Shown here one piece after another: positions 1-9,190 of a stretch of 64,000 nt of DNA (position 1 is the stretch's first letter; each line of letters starts with the position of its first letter). The notes beneath the pieces were generated by a model that had not been told where the DNA came from, made no database searches, and saw only the letters and a list, made by a program, of their open reading frames with translations. The position numbers and the translations under genes were made by a program. Origin of the DNA: Oscillospiraceae bacterium (GTDB lineage Bacteria; Bacillota; Clostridia; Oscillospirales; Acutalibacteraceae); NCBI GenBank assembly GCA_015066445.1, contig SVOK01000003.1:1-64000 (forward strand), read 5' to 3'.

Positions 1-1
1 A

Positions 2-2023
2 GCAAATATGAACCGTTCCTTAAGCGTGGAAGAAATACAAGATATGGTAGAGGACCAGATTATGAATCAGCGCGCCTTTGATGTGGCCCGCCGTTACATT
101 ACCTACCGTTATACCCGTGCTTTGGTTCGTAAATCAAACACCACAGACGAGCAGATTTTAAGCCTTATTGAGTGCAATAATGAGGAAGTTAAGCAGGAGA
201 ACTCTAACAAGAATCCTACCGTTAACAGCGTTCAGCGTGACTATATGGCAGGTGAGGTTAGTAAGGATATTACCAAGCGTATTCTTTTAGAGCCTGATAT
301 TGTTGATGCTCACGAAAGAGGTCTTATCCATTTCCACGATGCTGACTATTTTGCTCAGCATATGCACAACTGCGACCTTGTTAATCTTGAGGATATGCTC
401 CAGAACGGTACTGTTATCAGCGGTACTTATATCGAAAAGCCTCATACATTTTCAACTGCTTGTAACATTGCAACCCAGATTATAGCTCAGGTTGCATCCT
501 GTCAGTACGGTGGACAGAGTATAAGCCTTGCTCACTTGGCGCCTTTTGTTGATATAAGCCGTAAAAAGCTTTATTTTGATGTTAAGGCTGAGCTTGACGG
601 TATTGAAGATATCAATGATGATATGATTAAGGAAATCGCTGAAAAGCGCCTTCGTGACGAAATCCGCAAGGGCGTTCAGACTATACAGTATCAGGTAGTT
701 ACCCTTATGACTACTAACGGTCAGGCACCTTTTGTTACTGTGTTTATGTACCTTAACGAGGCTAAGAACGAGCAAGAGAAAAAAGACCTTGCTATGATTA
801 TTGAAGAGGTATTAAAGCAACGTTATCAGGGAGTTAAGAACGAAAAAGGCGTTTGGATTACTCCTGCTTTCCCCAAGCTTATTTATGTGCTTGAGGAGGA
901 CAATATTAAAGAGGGAACAGAGTATTGGTATTTAACTCAGCTTGCAGCTAAGTGTACTGCTAAAAGAATGGTTCCTGATTATATTTCTGAGAAAATTATG
1001 CTCCAGAATAAAATCGATAAAAACGGTGAAGGCCATTGCTATACCTGTATGGGTTGCAGAAGCTTCCTTACTCCTTTTGTTGATGAGAACGGAAAGCCTA
1101 AGTATTACGGACGCTTTAATCAGGGCGTTGTAACTGTAAACCTTGTTGATATCGGTCTTTCAGCAGGTGGAAACGAAGAAAAATTCTGGCAGATATTTGA
1201 TGAAAGAATGGAGCTTTGCCACAGGGCATTGCAGGCTCGCCACGAGCGTCTTACAGGAACTCTTTCCGATGCTGCTCCAATTCTTTGGCAGTATGGTGCA
1301 TTGCTTCGTCTTAAGAAAGGCGAGACTATTGATAAATATCTCCATGGCGGTTATTCAACCCTTTCTCTCGGCTATGCAGGTCTTTGGGAATGCGTTTATG
1401 CTATGAACGGCAAAAAGCTTACCGAGCCTGAGGGTGAGGAATTCGGCTTAAAGGTTATGAAAAAGCTTAATGAATATACTGCAAAATGGAAGGCTGCCGA
1501 GAATATCGACTATTCTCTTTACGGCACTCCTCTTGAGAGCACGACCTATAAGTTTGCTAAATGCTTGCAGAAGCGTTTTGGTACTATTAAGGGCGTTACT
1601 GACAGAAACTATATCACAAACAGCTATCATGTTCACGTTGGTGAGGAAATCGATGCGTTTGATAAATTGGCTCTTGAAGCTAAGTTCCAGTTGCTTTCTC
1701 CGGGTGGCGCTATCTCCTATGTAGAAGTACCGAATATGCAGAACAATATTGATGCAGTTCTCTCGGTAATGCAGTTTATTTATGATAATATTATGTATGC
1801 CGAGCTTAATACCAAGAGTGACTACTGCCACAACTGCGGTTTTGACGGTGAAATCGGTATTGAGGAAGATGAACACGGTAAATTGGTTTGGACCTGTCCT
1901 AACTGCGGTAACACCGATCAGGACAGAATGAATGTTGCTCGCCGTACCTGTGGATACATTGGAACACAGTATTGGAATCAGGGCAGAACACAGGAAATTA
2001 AAGAAAGAGTATTGCACCTGTAA
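2..2023 (+). CDS. nrdD: Anaerobic ribonucleoside-triphosphate reductase, 5' end cut by window edge
   Basis: ORF begins inside an ATP-cone-like region (SLSVEEIQDMVEDQIM); C-terminal CHNCG...CPNCG zinc site and glycyl-radical motif RRTCGYIGTQYWNQGR; followed by nrdG. Confidence 0.97.
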   Translation, partial: ANMNRSLSVEEIQDMVEDQIMNQRAFDVARRYITYRYTRALVRKSNTTDEQILSLIECNNEEVKQENSNKNPTVNSVQRDYMAGEVSKDITKRILLEPDIVDAHERGLIHFHDADYFAQHMHNCDLVNLEDMLQNGTVISGTYIEKPHTFSTACNIATQIIAQVASCQYGGQSISLAHLAPFVDISRKKLYFDVKAELDGIEDINDDMIKEIAEKRLRDEIRKGVQTIQYQVVTLMTTNGQAPFVTVFMYLNEAKNEQEKKDLAMIIEEVLKQRYQGVKNEKGVWITPAFPKLIYVLEEDNIKEGTEYWYLTQLAAKCTAKRMVPDYISEKIMLQNKIDKNGEGHCYTCMGCRSFLTPFVDENGKPKYYGRFNQGVVTVNLVDIGLSAGGNEEKFWQIFDERMELCHRALQARHERLTGTLSDAAPILWQYGALLRLKKGETIDKYLHGGYSTLSLGYAGLWECVYAMNGKKLTEPEGEEFGLKVMKKLNEYTAKWKAAENIDYSLYGTPLESTTYKFAKCLQKRFGTIKGVTDRNYITNSYHVHVGEEIDAFDKLALEAKFQLLSPGGAISYVEVPNMQNNIDAVLSVMQFIYDNIMYAELNTKSDYCHNCGFDGEIGIEEDEHGKLVWTCPNCGNTDQDRMNVARRTCGYIGTQYWNQGRTQEIKERVLHL

Positions 2024-2036
2024 TTTTAAGTAATTA

Positions 2037-2067
2037 ACGGAGCGGCGGTGACCGTCGCTCCGTTTTT
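2037..2067 (+). terminator. Rho-independent terminator or attenuating hairpin after nrdD
   Basis: ACGGAGCGGCGG-TGA-CCGTCGCTCCGT followed by T7. Confidence 0.75.
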
Positions 2068-2082
2068 TTAAAGGAATGAGCT

Positions 2083-2649
2083 TTGCAGATGAATTATGCA
2101 ACTATTAAAAAATTCGATATTGCAAATGGTCCTGGAGTCAGGGTTTCGCTTTTTGTGAGCGGTTGCCGTCATAAATGCAAGAATTGCTTTAACAGTGAGG
2201 CTTGGGATTTTAATTACGGCAAGCCTTTTACTAAAGATGTAGCTGACGAAATTTTAAAAGCCTTGGAGCCAGAGTATATTGAAGGATTTTCCCTTTTGGG
2301 AGGCGAGCCGTTTGAGCCTGAAAATCAGGAAGCTTTAGCTGATTTTTTGAGTGTTCTTAAAGAGAAAATGCCTCAAAAGACGGTTTGGTGCTACACAGGT
2401 TTTGTTTTTGATAAACAACTGCTTGAAGGTACAGTTGGAAATATCAAAACCGTTATGCAGATGTTAGAAAATATTGATGTTTTAGTAGACGGCAAATTTG
2501 TGGAGGAGCTTAAAAGTCCCGACCTTCTTTTCAGGGGTTCTTCCAATCAAAGAATAATAGATGTCAAAAAGTCCTTAGAGCAGAATGAAACCGTTTGGTT
2601 AGATGGTGTATGGCAAAGAAAAATGGGCTCGGGAAACATATACGAATAG
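2083..2649 (+). CDS. nrdG: Anaerobic ribonucleotide reductase activating protein (radical SAM)
   Basis: CRHKCKNCFN radical-SAM cysteine motif, LLGGEPFEPEN, located after nrdD. Confidence 0.95.
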   Translation: MQMNYATIKKFDIANGPGVRVSLFVSGCRHKCKNCFNSEAWDFNYGKPFTKDVADEILKALEPEYIEGFSLLGGEPFEPENQEALADFLSVLKEKMPQKTVWCYTGFVFDKQLLEGTVGNIKTVMQMLENIDVLVDGKFVEELKSPDLLFRGSSNQRIIDVKKSLEQNETVWLDGVWQRKMGSGNIYE

Positions 2650-2660
2650 GAGAATTTATT

Positions 2661-3101
2661 ATGATAAAGGTGAATTTTAAAAAATTAAATGATAATGCTA
2701 TTAAGCCTACTTATGGCACAGAATTTGCCGCAGGTGCTGACCTTTATGCCTGTGAGGGTGGAGAGGTTACAATAGCTGCAGGGGAGACTAAGCTTATTCA
2801 TACAGGCTTGTCACTCGAAATTCCCGAGGGGTATGCAGGACTTATTTATGCCAGAAGCGGAATTGCTACTAAAAGAGGCTTAGCACCTGCTAATAAGGTT
2901 GGCGTAATTGATAGCGATTATCGTGGTGAAATTATGGTATCGCTCCACAATCATTCTACCGAAGCTCAGACTATTGCTGACGGCGAGCGCATAGCGCAGC
3001 TTGTAATCACTCCTTTTTTAAAGGTTGAATATACCGAAACTGACACTCTTTCTGATACTGTAAGGGGCGATGGAGGCTTCGGCTCAACAGGTAAAAAATA
3101 A
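2661..3101 (+). CDS. dut: dUTP diphosphatase
   Basis: GTEFAAGADLYA, ARSGIATKRGL, GVIDSDYRGEI, RIAQLVI, GDGGFGSTGK motifs; ATG at 2661 is a better start than 2595 in the ORF track. Confidence 0.95.
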   Translation: MIKVNFKKLNDNAIKPTYGTEFAAGADLYACEGGEVTIAAGETKLIHTGLSLEIPEGYAGLIYARSGIATKRGLAPANKVGVIDSDYRGEIMVSLHNHSTEAQTIADGERIAQLVITPFLKVEYTETDTLSDTVRGDGGFGSTGKK

Positions 3102-3115
3102 TATGATATAATTTT

Positions 3116-3156
3116 AAAGGATTGTCCCTATAAAAGAGGCAATCCTTTATTTTTTT
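3116..3156 (+). terminator. Rho-independent terminator after dut
   Basis: AAAGGATTG ... CAATCCTTT stem followed by a T-rich tract. Confidence 0.75.
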
Positions 3157-3174
3157 ATAAAATTTCAAATTATC

Positions 3175-3203
3175 TTGACAAGTAAAGCATAAAGTATTAG
3201 AAT
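3175..3203 (+). promoter_or_regulatory. Sigma-A-type promoter for the RpiR-family regulator gene
   Basis: TTGACA (3175-3180), 17 bp spacer, TAGAAT (3198-3203). Confidence 0.7.
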
Positions 3204-3254
3204 AAAATATCATAAATTGGATATGTTTTAGAATTTTATTCTAAGGAGGCTTTA

Positions 3255-4091
3255 ATGGTTACCGAGAGAATACATAAACAATATTACATATTAACTGCCG
3301 CAGAGAGAAAAGTAGCAGATTTTATTTTGTTGGCTCCCTATAAGGTGATTAATATGACTGTCAATACACTGTCAAGCGAAGCTAAGGTTGCGCCTTCTGC
3401 AGTTATAAGATTTTGTAAAACGGTGGGATTTGGCGGTTTTTCAGAGCTGAAAATCGCATTGGTGCAGGAGTCGGCGGCTTTTAAAGAGGAGACAGCCATG
3501 CCTGCTTTTAATCAGGGGGCAGAGGTTAAAACCACAGTGCATAAGGTTTTTGAAACAGGAATTAAAACCTTGCGTGATACTGAAAGTATTATTGATTTTA
3601 AAAAGATAGAAAAAATGACGGTGGCTTTAAGAAAGGCAAAGCGTATTTTTATATTTGCTGTTGGTACATCTTCTATTGTGGCAACAGATTTTCAGTACCG
3701 TTTATCTCAATTGGGATTTTGGGCAACTGCTTACACTGATGTACTGTTTATGAATGTTACAGCGGTGAATTTAACACTTGACGATGTTGTGCTTGCTGTT
3801 TCTCATAGCGGTAGAACAAAAGCAGTTGTGGATGCTGTGCGCCACGCTAAAAAGGCAGGAGCTACTACTATTGCGGTAACAAGCTTTTCGGATAGTATGC
3901 TATATAATGACAGCGATATTGCAGTATCCGTTTTTGCCGATGAAATTAATTATCCTGTTGAGGCGGTTTCAGCAAGACTGGCGCATATCTGCCTTTTAGA
4001 TGCGGTTACAATGGCCCTTGCAACCGGCATAGAGGAATTTCCAAGCAGGATAAAGGCAAGAAACAAAATATTAAAAGAAATAAGATATTAA
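3255..4091 (+). CDS. MurR/RpiR family transcriptional regulator (HTH + SIS domain)
   Basis: N-terminal HTH (TLSSEAKVAPSAVIRFCKTVGFGGFSELK) and SIS domain (FAVGTSSIVATDFQYRLSQLG, LAVSHSGRTKAVVDAVRHAKKAGATTIAVT). Confidence 0.92.
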   Translation: MVTERIHKQYYILTAAERKVADFILLAPYKVINMTVNTLSSEAKVAPSAVIRFCKTVGFGGFSELKIALVQESAAFKEETAMPAFNQGAEVKTTVHKVFETGIKTLRDTESIIDFKKIEKMTVALRKAKRIFIFAVGTSSIVATDFQYRLSQLGFWATAYTDVLFMNVTAVNLTLDDVVLAVSHSGRTKAVVDAVRHAKKAGATTIAVTSFSDSMLYNDSDIAVSVFADEINYPVEAVSARLAHICLLDAVTMALATGIEEFPSRIKARNKILKEIRY

Positions 4092-4105
4092 AAGAGGTAA
4101 TTTAA

Positions 4106-4879
4106 ATGAAAAAGGTAATTTTAATTTCTATTGACGGTATGCGCCCTGATGGTTTTTCCCTCTGCGGCAACCCATTTTGTCAGGAAATGATGAATATAGG
4201 CTCATATACTTTGGAGGGAAGAACGGTATTTCCATCGGTAACGCTTCCTTGTCATATGTCATTATTCCATAGCGTTCCTCCTGAAAGACACGGAATTACC
4301 ACCAATGTTTATATTCCGTTTGCCAGACCTATAAACGGTTTGTTTGAGCAGATAAAAAACAGCGGTGGCGTGAGCGCTATGTATTACGGTTGGGAACCGT
4401 TGAGAGATGTGTCAAGACCGGCCTCCTTAAAATATGCAGGGTATATAAATGCCTATACAGAGGACGCAACAGATGGACTTCTCACCGATATGGCGATAGA
4501 CAGAATAGAAAAAAGCAAGCCCGATTTTGTGTTTCTTTATATGGTTGAAACAGATGAAAAGGGCGGTCACGATAACGGTTGGATGAGCGACGGTTATCTT
4601 AATTACATAAATGCTGCAATTGAAAATGTCAAGCGCGTTTATGAGACTTATGGGAATGAATACACAATAATTGTAACTGCCGACCACGGCGGTCACGGAC
4701 GCTCTCACGGAAGCAATTTGCCCGAAGATATGACAATACCGATGTTTTTCATTGGTGATAGCTTTAAAGCAGGAGAAAAACTCGAAAATATCACTATTCT
4801 TGATATAGCGCCTACAGTAGCAGATATTATGTCTGTACCGAAAGCGCCTGAGTGGGAAGGAAGGTCAATAGTAAAATGA
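4106..4879 (+). CDS. Nucleotide pyrophosphatase/phosphodiesterase, alkaline-phosphatase superfamily
   Basis: ISIDGMRPDGF, RTVFPSVTLPCHMSLFHSVPPERHGI, TADHGGHGRSHG. Confidence 0.88.
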   Translation: MKKVILISIDGMRPDGFSLCGNPFCQEMMNIGSYTLEGRTVFPSVTLPCHMSLFHSVPPERHGITTNVYIPFARPINGLFEQIKNSGGVSAMYYGWEPLRDVSRPASLKYAGYINAYTEDATDGLLTDMAIDRIEKSKPDFVFLYMVETDEKGGHDNGWMSDGYLNYINAAIENVKRVYETYGNEYTIIVTADHGGHGRSHGSNLPEDMTIPMFFIGDSFKAGEKLENITILDIAPTVADIMSVPKAPEWEGRSIVK

Positions 4880-5823
4880 CAGTATTTTTATCAACACTTA
4901 ATCAAATGGCATTTTTAATGCTACTTATTGCAATAGGTTTTATTCTTTGCCGTTTTAAAATTATTCCGGATAATGCCTCGATGCTTCTTTCAAAGCTTGA
5001 AAACAATGTTTTTATTCCGGCTTTAGTTCTTGGAACATTTATGCAGAATTTCACAATTAAGAAGATGGGCACAGCGTGGCAGTATATCCTTTGCGGGCTT
5101 GTGGTAGTAGTAATCAGTATGCCTTTGGCAATAGGACTTTCTCATATTTCTTCAAAGGATAGCTATATCAGAAAAATATATACATACGGTTTATCCTTTT
5201 CAAACTTCGGTTTTATGGGAAATGCAGTTGTAAAAGCACTTTTCCCTGATATTTTTATGGAATACCTTATATTTGTTTTGCCTTTTTGGTTTTTTATTTA
5301 TGTGTGGGGTGTTCCGAGTCTTTTGATTTCCTCTGAAAACGGTAACAAAAGCTTCAAGAATAGCCTTAAAAATCTTATAAACCCTATGTTTGTTGCAATG
5401 TTTATCGGTATGATATTAGGTCTTTCGGATAAGATTAAAATACCCGAGTTTCTGGATTCTGCAGTAACCACCTTGGGGGACTGTATGTCACCTGTGGCTA
5501 TGCTTCTTACGGGTATTACCATAGCTAAAATTGATTTAATCAAAACCTTTAAAAACATATCTGTTTATTGGGTGTCTGTTATAAGACTCTTTATAATTCC
5601 CTTAGCGGCAGTAGGAGCGCTTACATTTTTGCCTTTGGATTACGGTCTTGCTCTTTGCACCGTTTGCTCTCTTGCAATGCCATTAGGACTTAATACGATT
5701 GTAGTCCCCAGCGCTTACGGTAAGGATACTTCGGTAGCAGCAGGTATGGCGCTTATTTCGCATTTAATGTCCTGTATTTCAATTCCGGTTGTGTTTATGA
5801 TATTTAATTCTGTTGTAAAATAG
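4876..5823 (+). CDS. AEC (auxin efflux carrier) family transporter
   Basis: ~10 hydrophobic segments, NFGFMGNAVVKALFP and central AMPLGLNTIVVPSAYG; ATG at 4876 overlaps the previous stop (ATGA). Confidence 0.85.
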   Translation: MTVFLSTLNQMAFLMLLIAIGFILCRFKIIPDNASMLLSKLENNVFIPALVLGTFMQNFTIKKMGTAWQYILCGLVVVVISMPLAIGLSHISSKDSYIRKIYTYGLSFSNFGFMGNAVVKALFPDIFMEYLIFVLPFWFFIYVWGVPSLLISSENGNKSFKNSLKNLINPMFVAMFIGMILGLSDKIKIPEFLDSAVTTLGDCMSPVAMLLTGITIAKIDLIKTFKNISVYWVSVIRLFIIPLAAVGALTFLPLDYGLALCTVCSLAMPLGLNTIVVPSAYGKDTSVAAGMALISHLMSCISIPVVFMIFNSVVK

Positions 5824-5930
5824 GATTTTTTCGATTTGCTTTATAAGGATTAAAAAAGGGGTAGAAAAACCAGAGATTATGTAGTATAATAAATAAGATT
5901 AAATGTTTTTATTGCCCTGAGGTGTAAAAA

Positions 5931-6701
5931 ATGAGAATTGTTATTAAAATAGGAACTTCAACCTTAGCTCACAGCACAGGCAGACTTAATATCCGCCGTG
6001 TGGAGGAGCTTTGCAAGGTTATGAGCGACCTTAAAAATGCAGGAAATGAAATTATATTGGTGTCTTCAGGCGCTATTGGTATGGGTGTGGGCAAGCTTTC
6101 ACTAAGTAGCAGACCTACTGATATTCCAACTAAGCAGGCGGCTGCGGCTGTGGGACAATGCGAGCTTATGTATATATACGATAAGCTTTTTTCTGAGTAT
6201 AACCACACAGTGGCGCAAATTCTCATAACCGGTGAGGATATTGAGCACATCGACCGCAGGGCTAATTTTGAAAACACAATGCGCCGTCTTTTAGAGCTTG
6301 GCGTACTTCCTATTGTTAATGAAAACGATTCTATTGCAACAGATGAAATTGTAATAGGCGATAATGATACCTTGGGCGCTATTGTTGCCACTACCTTAGG
6401 TGCAGATTTGTTGATAATTCTTTCTGATATTGACGGTCTTTTCACAGCCGACCCTCATAAGGATAAGGATGCTGTTTTGTTACATACAGTAAGCAAAATC
6501 ACTCCTGAAATTGAAGCTATGATAGGCGGAGCCGGAAGCAGTCTCGGTACAGGCGGTATGCTCACTAAAATAAAGGCGGCTAAAATGACCGTTGCCGCAG
6601 GCACAGATATGGTAATTGCAAACGGCAAGGACCCCGATATACTTTATGATATTGTAGACGGTAAGGACGTAGGCACACGATTTACTTCACGAAAGGTTTA
6701 A
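5931..6701 (+). CDS. proB: Glutamate 5-kinase
   Basis: VIKIGTSTL, VSSGAIGMGVGKL, NENDSIATDEI, GDNDTLGAIVA, LSDIDGLFTADP, GTGGMLTKIKAA; followed by proA. Confidence 0.96.
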   Translation: MRIVIKIGTSTLAHSTGRLNIRRVEELCKVMSDLKNAGNEIILVSSGAIGMGVGKLSLSSRPTDIPTKQAAAAVGQCELMYIYDKLFSEYNHTVAQILITGEDIEHIDRRANFENTMRRLLELGVLPIVNENDSIATDEIVIGDNDTLGAIVATTLGADLLIILSDIDGLFTADPHKDKDAVLLHTVSKITPEIEAMIGGAGSSLGTGGMLTKIKAAKMTVAAGTDMVIANGKDPDILYDIVDGKDVGTRFTSRKV

Positions 6702-6705
6702 AATA

Positions 6706-7953
6706 ATGATAACAACTAATGAGATTCTTTTAAGGGCTAAGGCGGTATCGCAGAATGCTCCGCTTAGCTGTGAAGTTAAAAACAAAGCTTTAAAAGCAAT
6801 GGCTGATGCACTTTTGCGTAACAGCGATGAGATTTTAAAAGCAAATGCTTTGGATATCAGTAAAGCCAAGGAAACGGTTTCTCAGGTGATGCTTGACCGC
6901 TTAAGATTAACAACCGACCGCATTGAGGGTATGGCAAAAGGGATATTAGAGGTTGCAGATTTACCTGACCCTGTTGGCAGAGTTGTTCAAAGCTCTGTGC
7001 ACAAAAACGGACTTTTAATAGAAAAAACCTCTGTGCCTTTCGGTGTTGTGGCTATTATTTACGAAAGTCGCCCCAATGTCACCTCTGATGCGGCGGCATT
7101 AAGCTTTAAAAGTGGAAATGTCTGCGTGCTTCGAGGCGGTAAGGAGGCTTATTCTAGCGCTTATGCCATAGTGAAAGCTTTAAAAGAGGGTCTCAGAGAA
7201 TGCGGAATTGACGAGAATTATATAAATCTTGTTGAGGATACTACAAGACAGAGCGCTAATGAGCTTATGACAGCGGTGGGTTTGGTTGATTTGCTGATAC
7301 CCCGAGGCGGCAAGGGTCTTATAAAGGCTTGCACAGATAACGCCAAGGTGCCCTGCATAGAAACAGGAACGGGAATTTGCCATATTTATGTTGATAAAGA
7401 GGCTGACCTAGAAAAAGCGCTTAAGATTATAGATAATGCCAAAACAAGCCGCCCTTCTGTTTGCAATGCGGCAGAGGTTTGCCTTGTTCATAAAAGCATA
7501 GCGCCTTTGTTTCTGCCAAAGCTTTATGATAGCTTTTATTCCTCTGATAGAGAAAATAAGGTTGAGCTTATGGGTGACAGCGAGGTTTTAAAGTATATAA
7601 ATGTTACCCCTGCAGGCGAAAACGATTTTGATACAGAATTCCTTGATTATAAAATGGCGGTAAAAATTGTAAACAGTGCCGAGGAAGCGGTAGCGCATAT
7701 AGCTGAGCACTCAACCCATCACAGTGAAAGCATTATAACCGAAGACGGCAGCACCGCCGATTATTTTACAGCAAGAGTTGATTCTGCCGCAGTTTACGTT
7801 AATGCCTCCACCCGTTTTACTGATGGCGGCGAGTTTGGACTTGGCTGTGAAATGGGAATTTCAACCCAAAAGCTTCACGCGCGAGGACCTATGGGTCTTA
7901 ACGAGTTAAACACATATAAATATATTATTAAAGGTAACGGTCAGATAAGATAG
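6706..7953 (+). CDS. proA: Glutamate-5-semialdehyde dehydrogenase
   Basis: PFGVVAIIYESRPNVTSDAAAL, IPRGGKGLI, RPSVCNAAE, FTDGGEFGLGCEMGISTQKLHARGPMGL. Confidence 0.97.
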   Translation: MITTNEILLRAKAVSQNAPLSCEVKNKALKAMADALLRNSDEILKANALDISKAKETVSQVMLDRLRLTTDRIEGMAKGILEVADLPDPVGRVVQSSVHKNGLLIEKTSVPFGVVAIIYESRPNVTSDAAALSFKSGNVCVLRGGKEAYSSAYAIVKALKEGLRECGIDENYINLVEDTTRQSANELMTAVGLVDLLIPRGGKGLIKACTDNAKVPCIETGTGICHIYVDKEADLEKALKIIDNAKTSRPSVCNAAEVCLVHKSIAPLFLPKLYDSFYSSDRENKVELMGDSEVLKYINVTPAGENDFDTEFLDYKMAVKIVNSAEEAVAHIAEHSTHHSESIITEDGSTADYFTARVDSAAVYVNASTRFTDGGEFGLGCEMGISTQKLHARGPMGLNELNTYKYIIKGNGQIR

Positions 7954-7985
7954 GTCGACTCTTGTTACCTTATAGGAGAAATGGT

Positions 7986-8795
7986 ATGTCAACTGTAAAA
8001 TTTGGTTTTATCGGAGCAGGCAATATGGGCGGTGCTTTGGCACGTGCAGTTTGTAAATCAGTAAATCCTAAAGAGGTTTTACTGTCGGATATGTCTGCAG
8101 TAAAGGCACAGTTATTAGCAAATGAACTCGGCTGTTCTTATGGTGATAATGTGGCAGTAGCCTCATCGGCAAGATTTATATTTTTAGGTGTTAAGCCTCA
8201 GGTTATGGATACTGCCCTGAAAAGCCTTATACCTTTGTTAGAAAAGCGTAACGACAGATTTGTTCTCGTTACTATGGCGGCTGGTATTAAAATAAGTGAA
8301 ATTACTGCAATGGCAGGAAAGAATTATCCTGTTATCAGAATTATGCCTAATACTCCCGTTTCTGTGGGGAAAGGTATGATACTTTATACCGCTTCTGAGG
8401 AAGTGTTTATGGACGAAATCGGTGAATTCTGCGATGCACTGAAGCAGGCGGGCAGGGTGGACCGTATTGAAGAAAAGCTTATCGATGCTGCAAGTGCAGT
8501 TTCGGGCTGCGGTCCTGCTTTTGTGTATATATTCTGTGAAGCCTTGGCAGATGCAGGTGTTGAATGCGGATTACCAAGAGCTAAGGCTCTTGAGTATGCC
8601 GCACAGACCCTTTCCGGTGCAGCAGAGCTGTTGCTCACTTCCGGCAAACACCCCGCTGTTTTAAAAGATGAGGTTTGCAGTCCCGGTGGCACTACAATAG
8701 CCGGAGTTCACGCCCTTGAGGAAAACGGATTCAGAGGGGCTACAATGTCGGCTGTGAAGTCTGCGTTTGATAAAACAAAAGCGTTGGGCAAATAA
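7986..8795 (+). CDS. proC: Pyrroline-5-carboxylate reductase
   Basis: FGFIGAGNMGGALARA, RIMPNTPVSVGKGM, AVSGCGPAFVYIF, VCSPGGTTIAGVHALEENGFRG; start moved to ATG 7986. Confidence 0.96.
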   Translation: MSTVKFGFIGAGNMGGALARAVCKSVNPKEVLLSDMSAVKAQLLANELGCSYGDNVAVASSARFIFLGVKPQVMDTALKSLIPLLEKRNDRFVLVTMAAGIKISEITAMAGKNYPVIRIMPNTPVSVGKGMILYTASEEVFMDEIGEFCDALKQAGRVDRIEEKLIDAASAVSGCGPAFVYIFCEALADAGVECGLPRAKALEYAAQTLSGAAELLLTSGKHPAVLKDEVCSPGGTTIAGVHALEENGFRGATMSAVKSAFDKTKALGK

Positions 8796-8819
8796 AATTT
8801 AAAAAATTTTGATTTAAAC

Positions 8820-8848
8820 TTGACAAATTGCACTTCAAGTGATATAAT
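8820..8848 (+). promoter_or_regulatory. Sigma-A-type promoter for the T-box operon
   Basis: TTGACA, 17 bp spacer, TATAAT. Confidence 0.75.
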
Positions 8849-8884
8849 TTTCGGGTAAAATGCGTTGAAGGAATTATTTCCTAT

Positions 8885-9130
8885 GCTTTAACTTCTTTAG
8901 AGAGTCGGCGGTTGGTGTAAGCCGATGAAGATGTGTAGGTTAAGTCTCATCCCTGAGCAGAACGGCTGAAATTTCAAGTAAGCTGTTACGGCGAGCTCCG
9001 TTATCATGGCTAAAGGCTTGTTTGAGTCTTGATGAGTGACCGTTGTGTAATACGGTAATCAGGGTGGTACCACGGATATTGTTTATTCGTCCCTGAGATT
9101 GCAAGGATGTGCAGTCTCAGGGCTTTTTTT
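8885..9130 (+). promoter_or_regulatory. T-box leader riboswitch (tRNA-sensing), including terminator
   Basis: Stem I-like AGAGAGTCGGCGGTTGGTGTAAGCCGA, conserved T-box AGGGTGGTACCACGG (9061-9075), terminator CCCTGAGA...TCTCAGGG + T7 (9091-9130). Confidence 0.93.
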
Positions 9131-9190
9131 ATAGCTTTCTGCACATAGTCTGGCAGAGCTGTCTGCCACATTAAGAAAGGAACGATTTTT

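Noticed and set aside
452-2101. Antisense ORFs inside nrdD (452-775, 1448-2101 minus) and short plus-frame ORFs
   Set aside because: Fully overlapped by a strongly supported conserved gene; products have no recognisable motifs; typical artefacts of low stop density in the opposite frame
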